Below are positions 1 through 5,570 of a DNA stretch of 7,297 nt, in pieces. Below the pieces are notes generated by a model. The model was given only the letters and a program-made list of their open reading frames with translations, did no database searches and had not been told where the DNA came from. The DNA is taken from positions 1 to 7,297 of the forward strand of contig JAJYBW010000171.1 of the NCBI GenBank assembly GCA_021778815.1, written 5' to 3'. The position numbers and the translations under genes are program-made. The stretch is from Acidobacteriota bacterium. Its GTDB lineage: Bacteria > Acidobacteriota > Terriglobia > Terriglobales > Acidobacteriaceae. Positions within the stretch are counted from its first letter, which is position 1. Every line of letters begins with the position of its first letter.

Positions 1-1194
1 GAACTGGACCTGGCGCACATCGCGCATATCCGCGGCTAACAGAGCCAGTGACGGTCCGGCGATCATGCGACCGCTGGGGAGTCGCAAGAAGTCGGAGGTG
101 CGGCCCTGAATATTTCCAATCAACGGCAGCGATCGTCCGCAAGGGCAGCGCATCTCGGAGTCGAGGCTGGCAAGATCGCCGATTTCGTAGCGGATCAGCG
201 GCATCGACCGATTCAATAGATCCGTGACCAGCACGCGGCCCATTCCCGCAGGAAGATTGGGAGCGGGGTCGACTTCAACAATCAAGGCATCCGCATTGAC
301 GTGCAGGCCGCTGTGATATTCACATTCGCTGGCGATGACGCTGACTTCGCGACAGCCGTAGCGGTCGAAGACTTTGCCGCGGAAGGTTTCTTCCAGAATT
401 TGCCGTTTGCCGGGAAGCAGCATCTCGGCGCTGACAATCATGGATTCGAACGTAATATCGTGAATCTTGTTGGCACTGCAGAATTCCGCGAACAGGACCG
501 CCGACTGGGCATAGGCCACCATGAACCTGGGCCGATACTTACGCAGGACGCCGACGTACTGCATCATGGCTTCTTCGCTGACCGCAGCGGTGTGAAGCGA
601 TAAATTTCGATAGAGAAATTTCTGCCGCCAGGCCGGGTTCGGATCGGGGTGGTCGCCCAAATCGAACCGCGAACCCCAGGGGTGCGCGTACCAGTCGCCG
701 ATACGCAAGCCGGCCCAGGAGTTGTGTCGCGCCGTGCTGGCCATGCGTGAGTCGAAGCGCTCGATGTCGACAAAAAATTGCAGCGGGCTGCCGGTGGATC
801 CTCCGGTCTGATTCTGCTGCCGCTTGCTGGGTGGAACATTGCTGGAGACCAGCAGATCCTGGTGATCCTGGAGATCGCGTTTGGTCAGTACCGGCAGCAG
901 GCGCAGATCTTCATGGGTATGAATGTCGAGCGGGGTCAGTCCCGCTTCCGTCATGCGATGACGATAAAAAGGAACATAGCGATAGGCGTCGATCAACTGT
1001 TGCCGAAGACGTCGCATCTGCAGCTTGCGCAAATCGTCCGGGTGCAGATACTGGCTCCGCTCAAACTCCCGCATATAGCGGGTGAAGCTGGGATGGTTGA
1101 GTTTCGCCCATAAGGGATGAATGACGTGACGGATGGCCGCGCCGGTAAAGTCGAACGAGTTGGACATTTGGGATGCCTTGATTTCGTCGCTCAT
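1..1194 (-). CDS. CapK / phenylacetate-CoA ligase-like adenylate-forming protein, C-terminus cut by the window edge
   Basis: Translating the minus strand from the ATG at 1194 gives 398 residues with no stop before base 1. The sequence carries the hallmarks of the CapK/phenylacetate-CoA ligase branch of adenylating enzymes. These are the phosphate-binding loop TGGSTGSP (130-137), the YGCRE motif (279-283) for adenine/Mg contacts, RYEIGD with Asp340, the CPCGR cysteine motif (350-354) and GRTSD (364-368). The family activates a carboxylic acid as an acyl-adenylate, often for CoA transfer, and members are common in capsule and EPS clusters. The substrate here is unknown. The C-terminal lid with the catalytic lysine is outside the window, probably 40-60 residues. 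The start ATG overlaps the deacetylase TGA (ATGA), with AGGTGG four bases upstream, so translation is probably coupled. A second Met at residue 10 is possible but less well placed. The protein family is secure; its job in EPS (for example polymer acylation) is inference. Confidence 0.9.
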   Translation of the reverse strand, partial: MSDEIKASQMSNSFDFTGAAIRHVIHPLWAKLNHPSFTRYMREFERSQYLHPDDLRKLQMRRLRQQLIDAYRYVPFYRHRMTEAGLTPLDIHTHEDLRLLPVLTKRDLQDHQDLLVSSNVPPSKRQQNQTGGSTGSPLQFFVDIERFDSRMASTARHNSWAGLRIGDWYAHPWGSRFDLGDHPDPNPAWRQKFLYRNLSLHTAAVSEEAMMQYVGVLRKYRPRFMVAYAQSAVLFAEFCSANKIHDITFESMIVSAEMLLPGKRQILEETFRGKVFDRYGCREVSVIASECEYHSGLHVNADALIVEVDPAPNLPAGMGRVLVTDLLNRSMPLIRYEIGDLASLDSEMRCPCGRSLPLIGNIQGRTSDFLRLPSGRMIAGPSLALLAADMRDVRQVQF

Positions 1195-2381
1195 CCGGCC
1201 ACCTGCGCCACTGCTTGATCCAACTGGAATGTGGATTGCCGGGATGTATAGCCTTTGCCCTCAAGCATGCCTTTATGGGCGTCGCGAACGGGAGCAAAGT
1301 GAAACTGGTTGAGCAGGCGCTGCAGTTTGTCCTCCATCATGGTCGTTCCCCAGGTTTGGCGAACGGTGGACTGAAACGAAAGTGGAATGTGGGGCTGGTA
1401 TGGATCGATTTCCCAAGGGTGCAGGTAGAGCATGGCCGGCGACTGCATATCTTTCTCCCAGGCTTCCAGGCCGCGCTGAATGTACTGGAAGGGAAGCAGG
1501 CGCAGGTAGGCGCCGCCGCCGACAGAAAGGTTGCGTCCGGCGACTCTCCAGGTGGCGATGGGGAATTCCATCAGTTGACCGTGAGCCACCGGATACGCAC
1601 TGCGAGGCGCCTTGGGATTGCCATACGTCGGATGATTGACGGGGTGAACGCTGGAGTCATAGCTGAAGCCGAGCTGGGCGAGGGTGTCAAACGCCCACTC
1701 ACAGCCCGGGGTGATGGAGAAGCACGGTGCACGATAGCCGAAGATGGGTTCCTGAATCACCGACTCAATCAAATCTTTTGCGGTTGCAGTAGACTCGTGA
1801 AACTGATTGGGACTCATGCGATGGACCAGCTGGTGATTCAGGCTGTGGCAGCCGATTTCATGACCGCGCTGATGGATTTCTCGAACCAGCCGCGGATAGC
1901 GACGGGCCACCCAGCCGAGCACGAAAAATGTCGCTTTCGTATGATTGCTATCCAGCAGGTCGAGCAGGCGGTGGGTGCTGGGCTCGATCCTCGAGGGCTG
2001 ATGTTCCCAATCGGAAAAGGAAACGCCCTGCGAGGCGACTTCAGTGTGGAAATAATCTTCCAAATCGATGGTGAGGGCATGGCAGGGGCGATCGCTGCGG
2101 TTCGTTGGGCGCCTGGACACGACGGCCTGACCGGCGATGATGGACGGCCCTGTGAAGGTCTTCTGCGCCGACTGCAAAGAAACAGATTCCTTCTCGGTAC
2201 GACGGGAAAGTAAAGGAATGATCCCGGCATAGCCAAGGCAGAAAAGACCAAAACCGAGCAGACCCAGGGGTTCAAAGTGAAGCGTATGCGCGAAAGTGAG
2301 ATTCAGTGCGATGGCAGCAATTGCGACAATCACCAGGATGACGGCGGATTTGCCCAGCACGGATGATCCTACTTGGTTCAT
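1191..2381 (-). CDS. Membrane-anchored polysaccharide deacetylase, exosortase/PEP-CTERM (XrtA) locus type, with DUF3473-like C-terminus
   Basis: 396 residues. The NodB-type deacetylase core starts with HALTIDLEDYFH (101-112; Asp106 and Asp109 are likely base and metal ligands). It continues with HSLNH (179-183, metal-binding histidines), YRAP (216-219) and LHPWEID (320-326). The TIDLEDYF signature and the GGGAYLRLLP...HPWEIDP tail (288-327, DUF3473-like) are typical of the deacetylase found in PEP-CTERM/exosortase EPS loci. The family removes N-acetyl groups from envelope polysaccharide. Unlike the usual soluble members of about 280 residues, this one has an extra N-terminus of about 100 residues with two probable membrane helices (about 12-30 and 37-57) and a polar linker. 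The start at 2381 is preferred because GAAGG lies about seven bases upstream. An in-frame TTG at 2447 would sit inside the sigma-54 promoter, upstream of the expected transcript start. The gene is followed directly by the CapK-like gene (4-base overlap). Family call is strong; substrate is inferred. Confidence 0.93.
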   Translation of the reverse strand: MNQVGSSVLGKSAVILVIVAIAAIALNLTFAHTLHFEPLGLLGFGLFCLGYAGIIPLLSRRTEKESVSLQSAQKTFTGPSIIAGQAVVSRRPTNRSDRPCHALTIDLEDYFHTEVASQGVSFSDWEHQPSRIEPSTHRLLDLLDSNHTKATFFVLGWVARRYPRLVREIHQRGHEIGCHSLNHQLVHRMSPNQFHESTATAKDLIESVIQEPIFGYRAPCFSITPGCEWAFDTLAQLGFSYDSSVHPVNHPTYGNPKAPRSAYPVAHGQLMEFPIATWRVAGRNLSVGGGAYLRLLPFQYIQRGLEAWEKDMQSPAMLYLHPWEIDPYQPHIPLSFQSTVRQTWGTTMMEDKLQRLLNQFHFAPVRDAHKGMLEGKGYTSRQSTFQLDQAVAQVAG

Positions 2382-2430
2382 GAATATCCCTTCAACGGTG
2401 AGCCACAGGAATGTGCTCAACGAAGATGAA

Positions 2431-2446
2431 TGCAACTGCGGGGCCA
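2431..2446 (-). promoter_or_regulatory. Sigma-54 (-24/-12) promoter for the deacetylase/CapK operon
   Basis: The minus strand reads TGGCCCCGCAGTTGCA. Against the sigma-54 consensus TGGCMYRNNNNTTGCW, every defined position matches except R (here C), and GG and GC are exactly ten bases apart. With the C of GC at -12 (2432), transcription would start near 2420. That leaves a leader of about 39 bases containing the GAAGG ribosome site of the deacetylase. Two sigma-54 activators are encoded nearby, which fits. Confidence 0.75.
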
Positions 2447-2528
2447 AACCGTTTGCGCGGCTGGCGACGCGGGATTGGCGATTCTGAAGGGTTCCACTGG
2501 GAGGGGAGGATGCAACCCCACAAGCTAT

Positions 2529-2544
2529 GTGCAGGAATTTGCAC
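2529..2544. promoter_or_regulatory. Candidate enhancer (activator binding) site, inverted repeat GTGCA-N6-TGCAC
   Basis: A perfect 5-bp inverted repeat (GTGCA, six-base spacer GGAATT, TGCAC) is centred about 116 bp upstream of the predicted start of the sigma-54 transcript at about 2420. Enhancer sites for NtrC-family activators usually lie 100-150 bp upstream and are imperfect palindromes, so position and form fit. The arms are short, so chance occurrence cannot be excluded and the bound protein is unknown. Confidence 0.35.
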
Positions 2545-2685
2545 TGTGAGGTGGCTGAAAGCCCATAGTTTACCCATCTTCTACACCACGTTTGTTGGCC
2601 GGGGAAGGGTAAAACCAGAGGGGAGTTGTGACAAAATCGTGAATTGCGAAAGGGGCCCGAGCGAAGCCGCGCCCCCCTTGGTAAG

Positions 2686-2721
2686 CCTCATGCCTCAGGG
2701 CGAGAGTACGAGGCGATGAGG
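2686..2721 (-). terminator. Hairpin just after the small two-halves gene, possible terminator or mRNA 3' end
   Basis: CCTCATGCCTC (2686-2696) pairs with GAGGCGATGAGG (2710-2721) with a single bulged base and a 13-base loop. The stem of about 11 bp begins eight bases beyond the stop codon at 2729. No U-tract follows on the minus strand, so it is not a classic intrinsic terminator. A second GC-rich stem (AAGGGG 2650-2655 with CCCCTT 2674-2679) follows, ending in only three T on the minus strand. Together they could end or stabilise the upstream message ahead of the independent sigma-54 promoter. Confidence 0.35.
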
Positions 2722-2728
2722 CGCGGAA

Positions 2729-3196
2729 CTATGCAACTTCCCGCTGGATTGCCTGCGCTTCCAACAGCCCAATGATCTGGAAGCTGCTGAGAGAAGTTTT
2801 CGGAACGAAGAGGCTGCGATTGTTGGTCAGCTCATCGACGGGAAAAAGCTGGAATGCATTCTTCGTCAATAAATCGATGTCGTTTGAAACGCGGCCTTCC
2901 ATGATTTCGCCATCCTGAAACGTGAGCCGGACCCAGAGGAAGGGGTGAATCGAGAGAGTGTCGAAAAATCTCACATCCTGTTGCGCAGGGCTGCCGGTGA
3001 AGGAATTGACGAAGAAGACCGCCTTGGCATCTTCCAGGCGGAATGTCACCGCTGGGCCACCGTCCTGCGGGTCGATGGTCATGCTGACCGGCAGGTCGTT
3101 GGGAACAATGCTGGGATCGTGGGAGTTGGTGTCGGTGCGGTAGTAGCCGTACAGCACCTTCGAATTCTTCAGATTTACAACGACGTTATGAAGCAT
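2729..3196 (-). CDS. Small protein of unknown function with two similar halves (DUF6982-like by eye)
   Basis: 155 residues with no signal peptide or membrane helix visible, so probably cytoplasmic. The protein seems built from two related beta-rich units: VVVNLKNSKVLYGYY near the N-terminus (5-19) and VRLTFQDGEIMEGRV (89-103). Each has a strand, a turn with a small or polar pair, then a strand ending in Gly. The first unit ends in LEDAKAVFFV (55-63 region), the second in LFPVDELTNNRSLFVPKTSLSSFQII (117-142). This layout resembles the uncharacterised DUF6982-type domain as I remember it; I cannot confirm it here. AGAGG lies about six bases before the ATG. It sits 70 bp downstream of the response regulator on the same strand, so the two are likely co-transcribed. 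It may act as a binding or regulatory partner in EPS control, but no residue pattern shows a function. Confidence 0.85.
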   Translation of the reverse strand: MLHNVVVNLKNSKVLYGYYRTDTNSHDPSIVPNDLPVSMTIDPQDGGPAVTFRLEDAKAVFFVNSFTGSPAQQDVRFFDTLSIHPFLWVRLTFQDGEIMEGRVSNDIDLLTKNAFQLFPVDELTNNRSLFVPKTSLSSFQIIGLLEAQAIQREVA

Positions 3197-3266
3197 GGTT
3201 GACCTCTCAAGAAAAGGGGATTGAATGCGGCATCCTAGGCAGGCAACAGCACATCAGAATTGCAAT

Positions 3267-4676
3267 TTAAGCAGATTGCGCGGGCGCAGACAGGTTGTAT
3301 TGCCGGATCTTGTAGAGCAATGCCTTGTAACTGATGTTCAAGCGGCTGGCGGCGATACGGCGGTTCCACTTGGTTTCCGCCAGGGTATCGCGAATGGCCT
3401 GCATTTCTGCCTGATCTTTCAAGCCACGGACCATGGATTTGAGATCGGGGCTGGAGGTTGCGGTGACCTGGCTGTTCCGTTCCGGGACAGGCAGGAAGTA
3501 GCCAGGAATTTTTGATTCGAGATCGGCCAACGCCGCCGGTTCGTCGCGGATGACGAGATAACGTTTCACAAAGTTGCCCAGTTCGCGGAGGTTGCCGGGC
3601 CAGTGATAGGCCACACATGCCGCGATCATCTGCGGCGAGAAGTGGACCGGTTCCAGCTCGTGGGTCAGGGCCAATTGCTGCGACATCTGCGTGAGGACGT
3701 AGGGAATCTCCTCGCGACGCTCCCGCAGCGGCGGAATGTGCAGGACGAAGGTGCTCAATCTGTAGTAGAGGTCTTCGCGGAAGGTCTTTTCGACCAGCGC
3801 TTTTTGAATGTCGATGTTGGTGGCGGCCAGGATGCGGGCGTTGGTTTGTTTTTCTCCGCGGCCGCCGAGCCGGGAGAAGCTTCCATCCTGCAGCACATGC
3901 AGCAGCTTGGCTTGCAGCTGCGGGCTCATCTCGCCGATTTCGTCCAGAAGCAACGTACCCTTGTCGCACATTTCAAACTTGCCGGGCTTGGACTTGGTCG
4001 CGCCGGTAAAGGCGCCGGCCTCGTAGCCGAACAATTCGCTCTCCAGCAGGTCGAGAGGAAGGGCAGCGCAATTGATCTTGAGCCACTCTTCATTGGAGCG
4101 GCGGGACAGGCGATGAATGAGGCGGGCAACGACCTCTTTGCCGACGCCACTTTCGCCCGTAATCAGCACGGGAATGTCGGCGTGAGCGATGGCGGCAGCC
4201 TGATCATAAATCTTTTTCATGGCAGGCGTGGCGGCCAGGAAAAAGGTTCCATTGCCAAGTTCCTCACGAATGATGGAGCTGCTTTTTGCTTGAACCTGGG
4301 AGCTGAGCACACGATCGCGAACACGGCGCAGGATGGCGTCCAGTTGATGTTTCAGGAATGGCTTGGGCAATACATCGTAGACACCCTCGCGGGCAGCGGC
4401 AAGAAATCCGGAACGATTGCCGGCGGGAATGAGAAGAACGACGCTGAGATGCGGAAACTGCTGGCGCAGCTTGATCAGGATAGTTTCAAGACTGACACCG
4501 GGAAGCGTGGTGTCAATCAGCACCAAGTCGGCAGCCACGGCAGCGCGGCAAGTTTCCGCGACGTCGATTACCGGTAGAGCATTGACGGTGCAGTCGAGGC
4601 ATTCCAACAGATTCTGAACATAGCCACGTACTGGAATCTCATCTTCGACAAGGACTACGCGCAATTGTTGATTCAC
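3267..4676 (-). CDS. NtrC-type sigma-54-dependent response regulator (receiver, AAA+, Fis-type HTH)
   Basis: 469 residues from the GTG at 4676. Three domains are visible. The receiver (about 5-120) has the acidic pair Glu11-Asp12, phosphoacceptor Asp55 in LVLIDTTLPG, and Lys105 in LPKPF. The sigma-54 AAA+ domain (about 140-365) has Walker A GESGVGKE (174-181), an intact GAFTGA loop (221-226), Walker B LLLDEIGEM with Asp245-Glu246, arginine-rich FREDLYYRL (299-307) and WPGNLREL (359-366). The Fis-type helix-turn-helix ends in NISYKALLYKI (about 447-457). It would use ATP to open sigma-54 promoters after phosphorylation by an unseen kinase. The receiver is odd: the Ser/Thr expected near residue 83-84 is replaced in VVLLIPAG by Ile-Pro. 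Two further in-frame GTGs lie at 4682 and 4685; 4676 is chosen because AGGG sits eight bases upstream and the protein then starts MNQQLRVVLVEDE. It plausibly governs the sigma-54 promoter at 2431-2446. Similar regulators (PrsR type) occur in PEP-CTERM EPS loci. Confidence 0.95.
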   Translation of the reverse strand: MNQQLRVVLVEDEIPVRGYVQNLLECLDCTVNALPVIDVAETCRAAVAADLVLIDTTLPGVSLETILIKLRQQFPHLSVVLLIPAGNRSGFLAAAREGVYDVLPKPFLKHQLDAILRRVRDRVLSSQVQAKSSSIIREELGNGTFFLAATPAMKKIYDQAAAIAHADIPVLITGESGVGKEVVARLIHRLSRRSNEEWLKINCAALPLDLLESELFGYEAGAFTGATKSKPGKFEMCDKGTLLLDEIGEMSPQLQAKLLHVLQDGSFSRLGGRGEKQTNARILAATNIDIQKALVEKTFREDLYYRLSTFVLHIPPLRERREEIPYVLTQMSQQLALTHELEPVHFSPQMIAACVAYHWPGNLRELGNFVKRYLVIRDEPAALADLESKIPGYFLPVPERNSQVTATSSPDLKSMVRGLKDQAEMQAIRDTLAETKWNRRIAASRLNISYKALLYKIRQYNLSAPAQSA

Positions 4677-4757
4677 AAACACCACCCTGTAGGTTGCAGC
4701 AACATCGATCCGAACCTATGAATCGCGAACGAATGTTATCTGGGGGTCGGTGCGAAA

Positions 4758-4771
4758 ACAGGGAAACCTGT
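4758..4771. repeat. Small inverted repeat ACAGG-GAAA-CCTGT upstream of the response regulator
   Basis: A perfect 5-bp inverted repeat around a GAAA spacer, about 80-95 bp upstream of the response regulator start. As DNA it could be an operator; as RNA on the plus strand it would be a tiny stem with a GNRA-type tetraloop. The short arms make chance likely. Confidence 0.25.
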
Positions 4772-4894
4772 ATCTCGTCACTCTTTGGTTCGAGAATCCC
4801 AGACAGAAGTAGCGCAGTAGATCAAAAGAAAATCAACAACGTGTGAATACATTCAGGCGAGTGGAATGGTAAGGGTTTTTTGCCGTACTCAGCC

Positions 4895-4911
4895 AAGTTG
4901 CAACTTAAGTT
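4895..4911. promoter_or_regulatory. Overlapping palindromes AAGTTGCAACTT and AACTTAAGTT
   Basis: A perfect 12-bp palindrome (4895-4906) shares bases with a perfect 10-bp palindrome (4902-4911). The block can also be read as two direct copies, AAGTTGCAA (4895-4903) and AAGTTTCAA (from 4907), spaced 12 bp apart. This looks like a protein-binding site, about 220 bp upstream of the response regulator start on the minus strand. The binding protein is unknown. Confidence 0.4.
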
Positions 4912-5154
4912 TCAAACCGTGCATGGATGTGTCGAACATCGATCCGGCTGCCCGGCGAAACCTCACCCGTTGTTGTAAATGTCTAAGCTCGGAGAGGGGT
5001 GATGAGCGTCACTCCGCGGGGCTGGTGTAAGGCCCCCGTCGAAGGATCGTCCCACCCTCTTGAGACCGTCGCCAGGTTCATTGCGCGGCGCATCTCCCTC
5101 CTGATCACAGTGCTGATTCTGCATGTTCTATCCGACTTTTACAACAGACTTTTA

Positions 5155-5214
5155 GTAACACCTCGAGCGAGTACCGACGAAAGTAACCACTGTTCATTGT
5201 TACTTCGTGGTTAC
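5155..5214. repeat. Cluster of four GTAAC/GTTAC elements with two mutually exclusive hairpins
   Basis: GTAAC occurs at 5155-5159 and 5183-5187; its complement GTTAC at 5199-5203 and 5210-5214. AAGTAAC (5181-5187) can pair with GTTACTT (5199-5205), and the overlapping GTAACCAC (5183-5190) can pair perfectly with GTGGTTAC (5207-5214). Only one pairing can form at a time. This could be a cluster of operator half-sites, or an RNA with alternative folds if the region is transcribed. No known family is recognised. Confidence 0.4.
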
Positions 5215-5385
5215 GCGCATTCAATTGCGGTCCAATCCAAAAATTTTGACGAGATTGCAATTGGATTTGTGAGCGAGCTTGGACGAAATGTGTCAGAAAA
5301 TGCATGGCAGCGATGTGTGTGAAAACTTTTACCCAATGCGAAGTGAACTTCCCATGCGGGGATTCGGAACAGGGAGGGAAAAAGA

Positions 5386-5399
5386 TTGCACCTTTGCAA
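5386..5399. promoter_or_regulatory. Inverted repeat TTGCA-CCTT-TGCAA, possible activator site
   Basis: A perfect 5-bp inverted repeat with four-base spacer, centred about 164 bp upstream of the predicted start from the promoter-like site at 5531-5546. It shares the TGCA...TGCA core with the repeat at 2529-2544, but the spacer is two bases shorter, which weakens the idea that the same protein binds both. Confidence 0.27.
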
Positions 5400-5530
5400 G
5401 GGACCCCGTTTCAGGTGTCCGGCAAGCGGATCGGCAAAGGACTCGATACGGCTGCAGGGCTATGATTCGCAACGGCTGGCGGGAGCCGCAGGAGGGCCGA
5501 GATCGGCTCAGGGATGCCAATGATTCTGTT

Positions 5531-5546
5531 TGGCGTCGTACGTGCA
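5531..5546 (+). promoter_or_regulatory. Possible sigma-54-like (-24/-12) promoter for the receiver-less activator and exporter
   Basis: TGGCGTCGTACGTGCA has TGGC and TGC with GG and GC exactly ten bases apart. It departs from the consensus TGGCMYRNNNNTTGCW at M, R and the first T of TTGC. Transcription would start near 5557, only about 14 bases before the ATG at 5571, leaving little room for a ribosome site. If real, it would make this activator part of a sigma-54 loop. Weaker than the site at 2431-2446. Confidence 0.4.
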
Positions 5547-5570
5547 AGATAGAGCGCGAGACGAAAAATC

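Larger units (their letters stand above)
4677..5530. other. Long divergent intergenic region, no convincing gene, several palindromes
   Basis: This stretch separates the leftward response regulator from the rightward activator/exporter pair and should hold control elements for both. It is visibly more A/T-rich than the flanking genes. I see no tRNA, no known riboswitch motif (including c-di-GMP classes) and no clear sigma-70 promoter. It does contain four groups of inverted or direct repeats, listed separately. One open frame of 106 codons (5002-5322) has GGAG seven bases before its ATG and one hydrophobic stretch (ISLLITVLILHVL). It shows no recognisable family and includes repeat clusters, so I do not call it a gene. 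Confidence 0.6.

Noticed and set aside
301..1113. Several plus-strand frames of 100-112 codons
   Set aside because: All are antisense to the CapK-like gene, which is continuous with intact motifs on the minus strand.
1215..2213. 332-residue open frame on the plus strand
   Set aside because: It lies wholly antisense to the deacetylase, whose catalytic motifs are clear; the translated product has no recognisable domain.
2382..2447. Longer start (TTG at 2447) for the deacetylase, adding 22 residues
   Set aside because: It would begin inside the -24/-12 promoter and before the predicted transcript start; the ATG at 2381 has a good ribosome site.
2561..2576. GG-N10-GC match on the minus strand upstream of the deacetylase
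   Set aside because: Flanking bases do not fit the consensus (GGGC instead of TTGC); the site at 2431-2446 is far better.
2411..2719. 102-codon plus-strand frame in the gap between the small gene and the deacetylase
   Set aside because: No family resemblance; it covers the promoter, the inverted repeat and the hairpin on the other strand.
3603..4577. 324-residue open frame on the plus strand
   Set aside because: Antisense to the AAA+ and receiver domains of the response regulator; a by-product of GC-rich codon use.
5493..5508. Second GG-N10-GC match on the plus strand before the PspF-like gene
   Set aside because: Outside GG and GC it matches the sigma-54 consensus poorly (AGGG and CGGC instead of TGGC and TTGC).
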